Source: DASRDU01 sp035560235 (GTDB taxonomy: Bacteria > Acidobacteriota > Blastocatellia > RBC074). Taken from it: a stretch of 56,466 nucleotides of DNA. The position numbers and the translations under genes are program-made. The notes under the pieces are model-generated. The model worked only from the letters and a program-made list of their open reading frames with translations, was not told the DNA's origin and searched no databases. The DNA lies in contig DATMAG010000070.1 in assembly GCA_035560235.1 (NCBI GenBank), positions 1 to 56,466 on the forward strand, written 5' to 3'. Positions 26,087 through 35,469 of the stretch are shown here, in pieces (position 1 is the stretch's first letter; every line of letters begins with the position of its first letter).

Positions 26087-26113
26087 GGCTGACTCTGTTC
26101 TGAAAGTGCGGGC

Positions 26114-26156
26114 CTCCTCCCTGAGTTTTCAACTCAGGGAGGAGATGTTATTTATT
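26114..26156 (+). terminator. Strong terminator after galU
   Basis: A perfect 14-bp stem, 26114-26127 with 26131-26144 (core CTCCTCCCTGAG), has a 3-base loop and is followed by a T-rich tract (ATGTTATTTATT). The rest of the gap to 26464 between convergent genes contains no gene I can support; it holds a 14-base sequence at 26163-26176 that also occurs at 6160-6173, and a small palindrome TGACAACTGTCA at 26417-26428. Confidence 0.88.
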
Positions 26157-26464
26157 GGGCAGGCTCGGATACGGAATGGACAACTTAAATGACGGGGGCC
26201 GCAAACGCAGCCGGTGATATTGATGGGTTCATATTTGTAGGAGAGCAGATGAATCTTTCCACAGATATATATCCTTTATGATCCAGTGTTTATTATTATC
26301 GCCAATTTTACCGGCAATGGCTGGCCGCCCTAATAACTTAAGGTGTCAGCAAAACCTTCCGGGCCGAGATTGATTTTGAACAAGAGTAAGGTTACGCGAA
26401 CTGTAAACCTCACCCCTGACAACTGTCAAGGTCATTAATGTTATTGGATCGATGCAAAGGCGGG

Positions 26465-29065
26465 TTACTGCTTCCCGGGCTGAGTAGTCGCAGAGGCTGT
26501 GACACGGCGCTTCCTTGTATTCACCGGTACATCATCTCCAGGCTGAGCAGTTTCAGTTATCAAAACCCTTCTGGGCCGAACACCGGACACAGCACGACCG
26601 ACCGTTACCTGTCTGGGTCTGACACTGCCAATGGCCGAAACAACTGGTGGAGGAGCCTGCTCTGCCGCATCATCCGCGTCATTATCCGGCACCGGAATCA
26701 TCAGCAACTCTGCGGTCAGATTCTGCGGGATGATCGGTACACCACCTGAGGCTCTGTTTACGGGCAGCACTATCGGGGCTGGAGCAACTCTTTCGGCTTT
26801 GTCTTTGCGCGCAATCAGGCTGCTCTTTTCAGCAGACAACTTCGGCAGGCTTATTTTGAATTTTCTCTGCTCTCTGCTGAGATCACTGGCTGAGTTACTC
26901 TGCGACGCGGTATTCACGCCTTTGTCGGCATCGCGTTTTTCATCTGCCTTCTCTGCAGACTGCTGTTCCCGTATTGAGGACAGACCACCAGGCTCATCTG
27001 ACTTATTGTTTGTTCCTGATTCGACGCTTGTGCCAACTGCTTTATCAGCCGGTGTTTCCGTCTTCGTTTTGTGGGTGACAAGTGTATTTTTGCTGAGGCT
27101 CTCATCCAGACCGTCCAGTGATCCATAAATCTTCCGGTATAACGACTCTATTACTGCGCGATTCACACCACTCCCGCCCTTATCATCCGGTCGCTCATAC
27201 GCACTGATGTATAGTTCAAGAGCTTCCTGCAAATTTCCGGCTGACTCTTTTGCGGCGGCCAGATGCCAGCGCGCTCGCCTGCCTTCGGGCAGCTGACCAT
27301 AGGAATCAACCGCGGTCCTGAGTGCGGCGACGGACTCTGCTGTCTGCCCGGACTTGAGCATGGCCCAGCCCTTCGCATCTGCTGCCCTCCCTCGAAAGAT
27401 CTGCAGTCTGCCGCTGCGATCATAATTGGGATAATCGCGCAGCGAACTATCAGGCTCTGTCGCAGCCTCCGCTTCGCTCAGAGCCTGATCAGCGAGTTTG
27501 ATGGCAACGCTCAGCGCCTTCCCTGTTACCGCCAGTTTCTGAGCCACATAAAGCGCCCGAAACGGGCCACGCTGCGAGTCGGCTTCGATAAAATCCTTCG
27601 CGGCCTTTTCAACTTCAGCGTCACTGGCCTCTGCACGCAAGTCTTCGCCTGTCTTCGCTGCACCTTCCTCATTCGCTTTGTCTGCCTGTACACCGACGGC
27701 GGCTTTGGTACGACGAAGCACTTCATCCAGTCGCATCAGCGTTTCAATCAGCCTGAACTGTGTATACGTAGTCGGCGGTTCGAACAGAAAGATTGCGGCC
27801 TGCTGCTCAGGTGCCAGCAGATCGCTGAGGCGGTCGCTTTTTACTTCAAGCACTCCACCGAGCCGGGTCCTGAATCCATCCGTCGGGCTGTAGCTGAACG
27901 CCTTTGACAACTGTGTGAGGGTATCATCGAAATCTTCGGCAGCAAGGTAGAGTTTGCCGAGTGTGAAATCGAGCGTTGGAAAATTGCTGTATTGCTTCGC
28001 GACCAGCAGGTGCTTCTCGGCTTCGAAATAGCGGTTTTCAGCCAGATCAATTTCAGCTGCCGCAATTCTCCCCCAGCTGTAGCGTGGCTCTGCCGCCAGA
28101 GCCTGCTCTGCAGCCTTGCGAGCCTCTGCGATGCGTCCCTGAATCAGGTAATAAAATGCCAGCTGCGTCTGCAGAAAATAATCCCTCGATATTTCCTCAT
28201 CACTGCCTTTCAGCGCGCGAATCCTTTCAAGCTCTGCATTCGCTGACTCAATCTTCCCCTGGGCCAGATAAGTCAATGCCAGCCCCTTCATCGTTGTCGG
28301 CTGCGAAGGATCAAGCTCAAGTTGTCTGCGATAAAGTCTGAGCGCCTCATCGTAATTTCCTTTTCCGCGTTGCAGGTTCGCCAGTTCGTAATATGCCCGC
28401 TTATCATCAGGATTGAGGCTGATGACCCGCTGATATGACGACATCGCCTCGTTGAGCCGCAGCGACATCCGATATGCTGCTCCAAGGGTGCGCAGAACTC
28501 TTGCATCATCCGGTGCCGCACTCGCAGCCGACTGCAACACTCGTATTGCATCATCAGCAGCTTCAAGGCTGATGTAAAACTCGCCCAGAGCGCCCAGGCG
28601 CGGAGCCGACCCGGTACAGACAGATTCAATTTTACGCGCGATGGTCACAGCATCCGTGCGATAACCGCGCAGGGCCACAGCTATTGGGATGCGAATCAGA
28701 GTCCCTTCAAAGAAGCCGTCGCTGATTTTTGCTGGCAGGACTGACAGAGCCTGATGGAATGATACCAGTGCTCGATCTATCTCCTGTCCTGCAAGCTGCT
28801 TTTCAGCAATTCCGGCGAGACTCTGGACGAGCGCTTCGCGGGCAGCGTCTGCCCGTTCTGAATTTGGCCAGACTTCCAGAAAGCGCTGTAATGATACGAC
28901 TCTGACACCGAGGTCTTCCTGTGCCAGAGCCGTATTGAATTCCTGTAACTCTGCAGATTGTTCTGCCGATGCTGCTGAGGTGGGATTTCTTTCCTGAGCC
29001 GTCGGATGACACAGGGGCAGAAGGATTATGACCAGGGCAATTATTTGTTTGATGACATTCTGCAT
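26465..29065 (-). CDS. Secreted tetratricopeptide-repeat protein
   Basis: About 866 residues. A signal peptide (IIALVIILLPLCHPTAQ) is followed by many TPR-like helix pairs through roughly residue 690, such as ARVLRTLGAAYRMSLRLNEAMSSYQRV and KRAYYELANLQRGKGNYDEALRLYRR. The last 180 residues are low complexity, rich in Glu, Lys, Ser and Pro, and probably disordered. It is likely a periplasmic scaffold. It follows the bactofilin gene by 27 bases at the end of the origin-proximal operon, hinting at a role in envelope or cell-shape organisation. The ATG at 29065 is chosen; an alternative GTG is at 29083. Confidence 0.82.
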   Translation of the reverse strand: MQNVIKQIIALVIILLPLCHPTAQERNPTSAASAEQSAELQEFNTALAQEDLGVRVVSLQRFLEVWPNSERADAAREALVQSLAGIAEKQLAGQEIDRALVSFHQALSVLPAKISDGFFEGTLIRIPIAVALRGYRTDAVTIARKIESVCTGSAPRLGALGEFYISLEAADDAIRVLQSAASAAPDDARVLRTLGAAYRMSLRLNEAMSSYQRVISLNPDDKRAYYELANLQRGKGNYDEALRLYRRQLELDPSQPTTMKGLALTYLAQGKIESANAELERIRALKGSDEEISRDYFLQTQLAFYYLIQGRIAEARKAAEQALAAEPRYSWGRIAAAEIDLAENRYFEAEKHLLVAKQYSNFPTLDFTLGKLYLAAEDFDDTLTQLSKAFSYSPTDGFRTRLGGVLEVKSDRLSDLLAPEQQAAIFLFEPPTTYTQFRLIETLMRLDEVLRRTKAAVGVQADKANEEGAAKTGEDLRAEASDAEVEKAAKDFIEADSQRGPFRALYVAQKLAVTGKALSVAIKLADQALSEAEAATEPDSSLRDYPNYDRSGRLQIFRGRAADAKGWAMLKSGQTAESVAALRTAVDSYGQLPEGRRARWHLAAAKESAGNLQEALELYISAYERPDDKGGSGVNRAVIESLYRKIYGSLDGLDESLSKNTLVTHKTKTETPADKAVGTSVESGTNNKSDEPGGLSSIREQQSAEKADEKRDADKGVNTASQSNSASDLSREQRKFKISLPKLSAEKSSLIARKDKAERVAPAPIVLPVNRASGGVPIIPQNLTAELLMIPVPDNDADDAAEQAPPPVVSAIGSVRPRQVTVGRAVSGVRPRRVLITETAQPGDDVPVNTRKRRVTASATTQPGKQ

Positions 29066-29092
29066 TGCCACCCTGCTGATCACGTGGCCTGC

Positions 29093-29530
29093 TCAGGAGG
29101 CTTTTGGATCCACGACCTTCAGGTTCTTCACTTCCGTGGCAGTCTCGCGGTTTTTCAGCTCTGTCGTATTCTTGCGATCACCCATATGACATTTTCCATC
29201 AAAGACAGCACCATGTTCAATCACCAGATTCGGCGTGAACACGTCACCGTAGACTTTTCCCTTGCTGTGAATTTCAACTTTGGTTTTGGCTGTGATCGTC
29301 CCTTCAACCACACCACTGACCGAGACTGTTCCGGCTTCGATTGTTGCCTTGATGTGCCCGGTCTCGCCAATCAGCAGGCTGCCGTTATCCGAAATGACCT
29401 TGCCTGACACCTTGCCGTCCACTCTCAGAATCTCAGTGAACTTGATTTCACCGTTGATATCAGTTCCTTCGCCCAGAAAACCGCGAATATCACTCGGAAC
29501 ATCACTGTTCTGCGACTTACCAAATCTCAT
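29093..29530 (-). CDS. Bactofilin (polymer-forming cytoskeletal protein)
   Basis: 145 residues with the bactofilin beta-helix core from about 15 to 115: FLGEGTDINGEI near the start, then RVDGKVSGKV, SLLIGETGHIKA, VSVSGVVEGTI and GKVYGDVFTPNLVIEHGA. Bactofilins self-assemble without nucleotide into filaments at the membrane. It directly follows parAB. In Myxococcus xanthus bactofilins are known to organise ParABS components, so a scaffold role in chromosome segregation is a reasonable inference here. Confidence 0.93.
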   Translation of the reverse strand: MRFGKSQNSDVPSDIRGFLGEGTDINGEIKFTEILRVDGKVSGKVISDNGSLLIGETGHIKATIEAGTVSVSGVVEGTITAKTKVEIHSKGKVYGDVFTPNLVIEHGAVFDGKCHMGDRKNTTELKNRETATEVKNLKVVDPKAS

Positions 29531-29616
29531 AAGACACTCCTTTACCTTGTTCTTTTGTGTTGATAATCAGCTGCGGCAAGGGGCAAAGTGAATTGTTTGA
29601 ATTGATGCTGTGAGAT

Positions 29617-30540
29617 TTACCCTGATTCCGGAGGTGAGGCCACAGGATCGGATTTCCGCATTATGATTGAGTAGATTCTGTCAAGCTCGCCCATCGAGCT
29701 GAACTCAATCTCCAGTTTTCCGCCCTGCTGACCAAGTTGAATTCTGACCTGCGTGCCGAGCAGTCTTTTCAGCCTGAGTTCAGCGGCGCGGATGTTAGCA
29801 TCATTCCTGACAGGAGTCGAGACACCTTTGACCGCCTCTCCCGAAGTCAGCCGTTTCACCATCCGCTCTGTCTCTCTCACTGAGAGTCTGCGCTGAATTA
29901 TCTCTCTGGCTGCTCTTTCCTGTGTCTCCTCTGATTCAAGGGACAATAATGCCCGGGCATGTCCCATCGTCAGTTTTTCATCTTCCACCAGACACAGAAT
30001 CGGAGTCGGCAACTTTAGCAATCTCAATGAGTTAGCAATGGAAGACCTGTCCTTCCCGACCCTCCTGGCCAGTTCGTCCTGAGTCGCTCCGAGGCTGTTT
30101 ATCAGGCGCTGGTATGCCTGTGCTTCTTCCACTGGATTCAGTTCCTGACGCTGGATGTTTTCAATCAGGGCGAGTTCGAGCAGGTTTGTCTCGGGTATGT
30201 TTCTGACAACGGCACTGATTCTATGCAATCCTGCGCGCTGTGCGGCCCTCCATCGCCTTTCACCAGCGATTATCTGATAGCGATTACTTTCACTCTTGCG
30301 TACGAGAATTGGCTGCACAAGCCCATTTGACCTGATGGACTGGGCTAGTTCCTCAAGCCTCTCTTCACTGAAACGCAGACGTGGCTGTGCGGGGTTCGGG
30401 TCTATCAAGTCAACATCAATCTCCAGCAGTTCTTCTCCTGTCTGCTTTTTTTGATCTTCCGATGATTCTGTTTTTCCTGTCTCTGGGTTGTCTGCCAGCA
30501 GCGCACTAAGCCCCCTGCCCAGAGCTCTTCTTGTCGCCAT
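29617..30540 (-). CDS. parB: Chromosome partitioning protein ParB
   Basis: 307 residues. The CTP-binding ParB/Srx domain contains GERRWRAA at 93-100 and ENIQRQ at 127-132. A helix-turn-helix (TQDELARRVGKDRSSIANSLRLL, about 153-175) reads parS. The C-terminal region is the dimerisation domain. It loads onto parS and slides as a CTP clamp, guiding the origin with ParA. It overlaps the end of parA by 35 bases. Two parS sites lie upstream of parA. Confidence 0.97.
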   Translation of the reverse strand: MATRRALGRGLSALLADNPETGKTESSEDQKKQTGEELLEIDVDLIDPNPAQPRLRFSEERLEELAQSIRSNGLVQPILVRKSESNRYQIIAGERRWRAAQRAGLHRISAVVRNIPETNLLELALIENIQRQELNPVEEAQAYQRLINSLGATQDELARRVGKDRSSIANSLRLLKLPTPILCLVEDEKLTMGHARALLSLESEETQERAAREIIQRRLSVRETERMVKRLTSGEAVKGVSTPVRNDANIRAAELRLKRLLGTQVRIQLGQQGGKLEIEFSSMGELDRIYSIIMRKSDPVASPPESG

Positions 30541-31294
30541 TTGCCATCACCTCCTTCGCCAGATTCAGATAACTTTCGGCCCCACGTGATTTAATATCGT
30601 ACAGCAGGATCGGTTTCCCGTAACTTGGAGCCTCCGCCAGCCTTATATTCCGTGGAATCATCGTCTCAAACACCTGCGATCCCAGAAAATCTCTCAGATC
30701 CGCAACTACCTGATTGGCCAGATTCGTCCTTTCATCAAACATTGTCAGCAGGAAACCTTCAACTGCCAGATTTGGATTCAAACTCCTGCGGATTCTCACC
30801 AGCGTATCCAGCAGTTCAGTCACTCCTTCCAGGGCAAAGTATTCACACTGAATTGGAATCAGCACTGAATCTGAAGCAGTGAGTGAATTCAGCGTCAATA
30901 ATCCCAGACTCGGGGGGCAATCTATTATGGTGTAATCGTATTCCTCCCGCAGTTTATCCAGCAGGATTTTCAGCCTGAACTCCCTTTTCTCGAAATCAAC
31001 CAGCTCAATTTCCGCTCCCGCCAGGTTCCGATCAGATGGTGCGACTCTCAACAGTTCCAGATCCGTATTCTGAATGATATTCTCAATTGGTTCATTCATG
31101 ACCAGTGCCTGGTACATACTGCGTCTGAAGGAACCTTTTTTTATTCCGGAACCGCTCGTCGCATTCGCCTGTGGATCCATATCCACCAGAAGAACCCGCA
31201 TCTCTCCGGCTGCGAGTGAGGCTGCCAGATTGATGGCAGTGGTTGTCTTGCCAACACCACCTTTCTGGTTTGAGATCGCGATTATCTTGCCCAT
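30506..31294 (-). CDS. parA: Chromosome partitioning ATPase ParA (Soj)
   Basis: 262 residues with the deviant Walker A motif KGGVGKTT at 11-18, LLVDMDPQANAT at 35-46 and IDCPPSLGLLTLN as Walker B. It lacks the N-terminal DNA-binding domain of plasmid type Ia ParA, so it is the chromosomal form. ATP-bound dimers coat the nucleoid and are released by ParB. It is flanked by rsmG and parB as in many bacteria. Confidence 0.97.
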   Translation of the reverse strand: MGKIIAISNQKGGVGKTTTAINLAASLAAGEMRVLLVDMDPQANATSGSGIKKGSFRRSMYQALVMNEPIENIIQNTDLELLRVAPSDRNLAGAEIELVDFEKREFRLKILLDKLREEYDYTIIDCPPSLGLLTLNSLTASDSVLIPIQCEYFALEGVTELLDTLVRIRRSLNPNLAVEGFLLTMFDERTNLANQVVADLRDFLGSQVFETMIPRNIRLAEAPSYGKPILLYDIKSRGAESYLNLAKEVMANGDKKSSGQGA

Positions 31295-31391
31295 GTGACT
31301 TGTGAATCAGGACCGAATTGATGGCTTGCCATTCTCTCGTTGAGGTTCGCACCTTACCATAACCCTGTGAACAAGGAAAGATTTCAGAAGA

Positions 31392-31446
31392 CGTTCCACG
31401 TGAAACAGTGTCTTTGAGCTCCCTGCAGACTGTTTCACGTGGAACG
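31392..31446. promoter_or_regulatory. Pair of inverted parS sites
   Basis: CGTTCCACGTGAAACA at 31392-31407 and its exact reverse complement at 31431-31446 each match the B. subtilis-type parS TGTTCCACGTGAAACA at 15 of 16 positions. They are 23 bases apart, in opposite orientation, between rsmG and parA; the second overlaps the last codons of rsmG. They are the loading sites for ParB and mark the origin-proximal domain. Confidence 0.93.
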
Positions 31447-32076
31447 CAGCAGAGAGATAACCCGGCGATCAGTTGCAAACGGGAGAAGCTGATCGCTGAC
31501 TTTCCGATTTGGCGGGAGGGTCCTTAGAATCAGTGACCGAAGTTGGCTACTGCCAAAAATCAGTATCTGAAGCGCCATCTGTCCGACCTCAAGCAGCTTT
31601 CCATACATCTCCACCATCTCCTCAATTGCGCGAACGGTAATGCAGTCTTCTGACCCGATTCCGTTGATGGCTTCGAAACGAAGATTCAGGACAGATATAT
31701 TTCCAAGCTGAAGTCTGTCAGCCGCTTCCTTCAGAAAAACCGACTTTTTGCGATTCGCTTCGACAAGAATCACTTCAAGATCAGGGCGCAGAATCGCAAA
31801 AGGAATCCCGGGCACCCCCAGGCCTGACCCGAAATCCCACAATTTTGCGACTGACGGGTGCAGACACGAAACTCCATAAGCGGACTCAATGATGTGTCTC
31901 TGAGCAAAAAGAACGGGTTCAGTCAGTGTCGTCAGATGCAGACGGGGATTCCACCTGGTGACAAGCTCGTGGTAGGAACAGAATGCGGCAATCTCAGACT
32001 CTGTGAATGGTCTGCCGGAAGCGATTCCGGATTCACTTAAAGTCTGCCTGAGGTTTTGAGCTTGGTACTTGTTCAC
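31435..32076 (-). CDS. rsmG: 16S rRNA (guanine527-N7)-methyltransferase RsmG
   Basis: 213 residues. The SAM-binding motif is DFGSGLGVPGIPFAIL at about 81-96, followed by LVEANRKKSVFLKEAA. It methylates G527 in the 530 loop of 16S rRNA. It starts with GTG and overlaps the mnmG stop by 4 bases (GTGA). The 3' end carries one parS site. Confidence 0.95.
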   Translation of the reverse strand: MNKYQAQNLRQTLSESGIASGRPFTESEIAAFCSYHELVTRWNPRLHLTTLTEPVLFAQRHIIESAYGVSCLHPSVAKLWDFGSGLGVPGIPFAILRPDLEVILVEANRKKSVFLKEAADRLQLGNISVLNLRFEAINGIGSEDCITVRAIEEMVEMYGKLLEVGQMALQILIFGSSQLRSLILRTLPPNRKVSDQLLPFATDRRVISLLRST

Positions 32077-33959
32077 ACGGCGCTGCGGCGAGTCATCAGT
32101 TCAAGCTGAATGGCCAGCAGTGACAAGGCCGCCGGGGTCAGGCCGGGGATACGCATGGCCTGACCGAGCGTTTGTGGTTTGATGCGATCGAGCCTTTCAA
32201 CCATTTCGTTTGAAAGACCAGGAATAGAAGCATAGGAAATCCCGGGAGGAATCGGACGACTGGCCGCTTTGGCAAGCCTTGCCACCAGATTATCCTGGCT
32301 GCTGAGGTACCCTTCGTACTTGAAATCAGTGACCACAGTCGTCAATTCATCTTCAGAGCTGTTTTTCAGATCCTCAGGAAGCAGATGCGCCAGATGCTCT
32401 GCCGAAACCTCAGGGCGTTTGGCCAACTGGCTGAGTGGGACAGCTTCCTGAATGACGATCCCTGAAAGCTCAGAGAATGTACTGTAGCCCGGTGTGCGGG
32501 ATGACACCACAGCACTTCTGAAGAAATCTGATAAAGCCTTTTTTCTGTTCTGTTTAGCAATAAATTCCTGATACCTCCCGCCCTGGAGCAGACCGATTCT
32601 GTAACCAGTCGCAGTTAGTCGGTCATCGGCATTGTCAATCCGCAGTTTCAGACGCTGTTCAGCACGGGAAGTGAACATGCGATACGGCTCATCCACTCCC
32701 TGAGTCACCAGATCATCGATCAGAATGCCGATATAGCCCTCATCGCGTCTGATCAGAACCGGATCCAGCCCTTGAACATAGCGAACAGCATTGATTCCCG
32801 CGACAATCCCCTGAGCCGCAGCCTCCTCATAGCCGGTGGTCCCATTGATCTGACCGGCATTGAAAAGCCCGCGAAGACGTTTTGTCTCAAGTGATGGCCA
32901 TAGTTCAGTCGGATCAATCATGTCGTACTCGATGGCATATCCGGGCCTGAGCATCCTGACTTGTCCGAGTCCGGGGATCTTTTTGACGAGTTCCCGCTGC
33001 AGGTCGGCGGGAAGGCTGGTTGAAAAGCCGTTCAGGTAGACTTCGTATGTGTGTTCTCCTTCCGGCTCCAGAAACAACTGATGACGATCCTTGTCGGGGA
33101 ACTTGACGACCTTGTCTTCAATAGACGGACAGTAGCGCGGGCCGATGCCCCTGATCTGACCGCTGTAAAGCGGCGAGCGGCTGAGATTGTCGCGGATCAT
33201 CTGATGGACCCGCTGATCAGTATAGCCAATATAGCAGGAGATTTGTTTCCTGGTAATTTGTTTCGTGGTAAACGAAAAGGGAACCGGCCGCTCATCACCG
33301 GGCTGCTCTTCAAAGGCGGCGAAATCAATTGTGCGACCATCGAGGCGCGGTGGGGTGCCTGTCTTCAGGCGCATAATGCGGAATCCGAGTTCACGCAGGT
33401 TTTCCGCCAGTTTGATGGATGGCAGTTCGCCGGAGCGCCCGGCTGAAAAGCGTTTTTCACCGATGTGAATCAGGCCGTTCAGAAAAGTGCCGGTCGTGAC
33501 CACCACTGCGCGGGCAGCCAGCAGGCGGCTGTCCATCAGTTCGACCCCGACGACCTGTCCGTCCTCGACAAGGATTCGGGTGACTTCACCCTGTCGCAGA
33601 GCCAGCCTTGGAATGGCTTCGAGTTCGCGGCGCATCTGCTGACGATAAAGCGCCCGGTCAGCCTGTGCGCGCGGAGCCTGCACAGCCGGGCCGCGACTGC
33701 GATTGAGCATGCGGTACTGAATGCCGGTCTGATCAATGACGCGACCCATCAGTCCGCCAAGCGCGTCAATCTCGCGAACCAGATGGCCCTTGGCGATTCC
33801 GCCAATCGCGGGGTTGCAGGACATCTGTGCAATCAGGTCAAGATTGAAGGTGACGATCGCGGTGCTGGCGCCCATCATTGCGGCAGCGTGCGCGGCTTCG
33901 CAACCGGCGTGACCTGCGCCGATGACAATCACATCGAACTCTTCATCGAACTGATACAT
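32073..33959 (-). CDS. mnmG: tRNA uridine-5-carboxymethylaminomethyl synthesis enzyme MnmG (GidA)
   Basis: 628 residues, the usual length. FAD-binding motif VIGAGHAGCEAA near 11-22, then MSCNPAIGGIAKGHL near 46-60 and RGLFNAGQINGTTGYEEAAAQG. With MnmE it modifies U34 of tRNAs reading split codon boxes. It lies 21 bases downstream of mnmE and overlaps rsmG, the conserved order of origin-proximal clusters. Confidence 0.97.
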   Translation of the reverse strand: MYQFDEEFDVIVIGAGHAGCEAAHAAAMMGASTAIVTFNLDLIAQMSCNPAIGGIAKGHLVREIDALGGLMGRVIDQTGIQYRMLNRSRGPAVQAPRAQADRALYRQQMRRELEAIPRLALRQGEVTRILVEDGQVVGVELMDSRLLAARAVVVTTGTFLNGLIHIGEKRFSAGRSGELPSIKLAENLRELGFRIMRLKTGTPPRLDGRTIDFAAFEEQPGDERPVPFSFTTKQITRKQISCYIGYTDQRVHQMIRDNLSRSPLYSGQIRGIGPRYCPSIEDKVVKFPDKDRHQLFLEPEGEHTYEVYLNGFSTSLPADLQRELVKKIPGLGQVRMLRPGYAIEYDMIDPTELWPSLETKRLRGLFNAGQINGTTGYEEAAAQGIVAGINAVRYVQGLDPVLIRRDEGYIGILIDDLVTQGVDEPYRMFTSRAEQRLKLRIDNADDRLTATGYRIGLLQGGRYQEFIAKQNRKKALSDFFRSAVVSSRTPGYSTFSELSGIVIQEAVPLSQLAKRPEVSAEHLAHLLPEDLKNSSEDELTTVVTDFKYEGYLSSQDNLVARLAKAASRPIPPGISYASIPGLSNEMVERLDRIKPQTLGQAMRIPGLTPAALSLLAIQLELMTRRSAV

Positions 33960-33980
33960 AACCGCTGATTTAAAAAGAAT

Positions 33981-35363
33981 TCACTTGCCGATGCAGAACG
34001 TCGAGAAAATCTGATTGATGATGTCACCAATCAGCGTTTCACCCGTGACAATGCCGAGGCTGCGCAGAGCTTCGTGCAGATTCACCAGCACCACCTCTTC
34101 AGTAAATCCGGCCTGCAAATCACGCTGCGCCTGCGTCATCGCACTGAGAGCCTGTTTCAGTGCTGAATAGTGACGTTCGCTGGTGATTATACCACCTTCG
34201 ATCATCGTGCGAGCGCCTGAGGTCAGGGCGCGGTGAATCTCATCGCAGAGTTCGTCCATGCCTGCTCCGGTCAGGGCTGAGATTTTGAGAATGGGACGCT
34301 CTCCGGCCAGAGCGCGAAGCAGCTCTTCATCCGGCAGGTGACCAAGATCACATTTATTGATGACGAACAGATTGACGGGTAATTGAGCGAGAATTTCCAG
34401 TTCATCAGCCGAAGGAGCCTGCCCGGCTTCGACGACTGCGATGACGAAATCAGCATCAGCTACGGCGGTGCGAGTGCGTTCGACGCCTATCTTCTCAACC
34501 AGATCCTCGGTTTCACGCAGACCGGCTGTGTCAATCAGTTCAATCGGAATGCCGCGAACGGAAAATGTTTCCGTCAGAGTGTCGCGCGTTGTGCCGGGAA
34601 CGTGCGTGACAATTGCGCGCTCACGTCTGAGCAGACGATTGAAGAGTGATGATTTGCCGACGTTCGGTTTGCCTACGAGCGCAAGTCTGACGCCTGATCT
34701 GACCAGCCGGCCAAACCGGTAACTGGAGACGAGATGGCTGATCCTCTCAATCAGCTCATCAAGTCGCCTGACGAACTGCTCAAGGTTGAGCGGGTCGAGA
34801 TCGTCCTCGACAAATTCGACCGCTGATTCAAAGTACACAATCAGCTCGACGAGCGCGTCCTTAACCGGCTGAAGTTGCCGCGACAATTCTCCGTGCAACT
34901 GGCGCAGTGCAAGTTGCGCCTGATATGTCGTCTGCGCGTGGATCAGGTCGTTGATGGCTTCGGCCTGCGCCAGATCAAGACGATGATTGAGAAAGGCGCG
35001 CAGCGAAAATTCACCAGGTTCGGCCAGCTTCGCGCCCAGTGAGGTGAGCAGGCGAACCACTTCAGCAAGAACCACGGGTGAGCCGTGACACGAAAGCTCT
35101 ACGACATCCTCGCCGGTGAATGAATGCGGAGCCTTGAAATAAGTGACAATCGCGTCATCAATTGACTGCCCTGTTTCCGGATGAAGCAAGTGATGAAAGG
35201 CAGCCCTGCCGGGAGTGAAATTATGATCAGCTGCGCGCGCGAGGAGCTTTCGTGCAATCGGCAGCGCGTCATCGCCGCTGAGGCGAACAATGCCGATTCC
35301 GCCATAACCCGGCGGCGTGGCGATGGCCACAATTGTCGAATTTTCGAGCGCGGTCTGCTTCAA
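33981..35363 (-). CDS. mnmE: tRNA modification GTPase MnmE (TrmE)
   Basis: 460 residues: an N-terminal tetrahydrofolate-binding domain (about 1-125), a helical domain, an inserted GTPase domain with GKPNVGKS 231-238, DTAG 278-281 and NKCD 336-339, and the C-terminal CIGK that carries the catalytic cysteine. It works with MnmG on tRNA U34. No ATG is available: an in-frame stop lies just upstream and TTG at 35363 is the best start, which is unusual for so essential a gene. Confidence 0.96.
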   Translation of the reverse strand: MKQTALENSTIVAIATPPGYGGIGIVRLSGDDALPIARKLLARAADHNFTPGRAAFHHLLHPETGQSIDDAIVTYFKAPHSFTGEDVVELSCHGSPVVLAEVVRLLTSLGAKLAEPGEFSLRAFLNHRLDLAQAEAINDLIHAQTTYQAQLALRQLHGELSRQLQPVKDALVELIVYFESAVEFVEDDLDPLNLEQFVRRLDELIERISHLVSSYRFGRLVRSGVRLALVGKPNVGKSSLFNRLLRRERAIVTHVPGTTRDTLTETFSVRGIPIELIDTAGLRETEDLVEKIGVERTRTAVADADFVIAVVEAGQAPSADELEILAQLPVNLFVINKCDLGHLPDEELLRALAGERPILKISALTGAGMDELCDEIHRALTSGARTMIEGGIITSERHYSALKQALSAMTQAQRDLQAGFTEEVVLVNLHEALRSLGIVTGETLIGDIINQIFSTFCIGK

Positions 35364-35469
35364 ATAAAATCAATGCCCAGACAGAAAGAACGCCAGAAGA
35401 ACAAAACAGGCTGAACGATCAGTCTCTGCTTTTTTCCTGGCGTCCTGATGATCTGAATTGATGGCCGGT

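Noticed and set aside
26401..26429. Minus-strand TTGACA near 26424-26429 as promoter of a small RNA in the galU-TPR gap
   Set aside because: The sequence at the -10 distance (TTTACA/TTACAG) is poor and no terminator or conserved structure supports an RNA.
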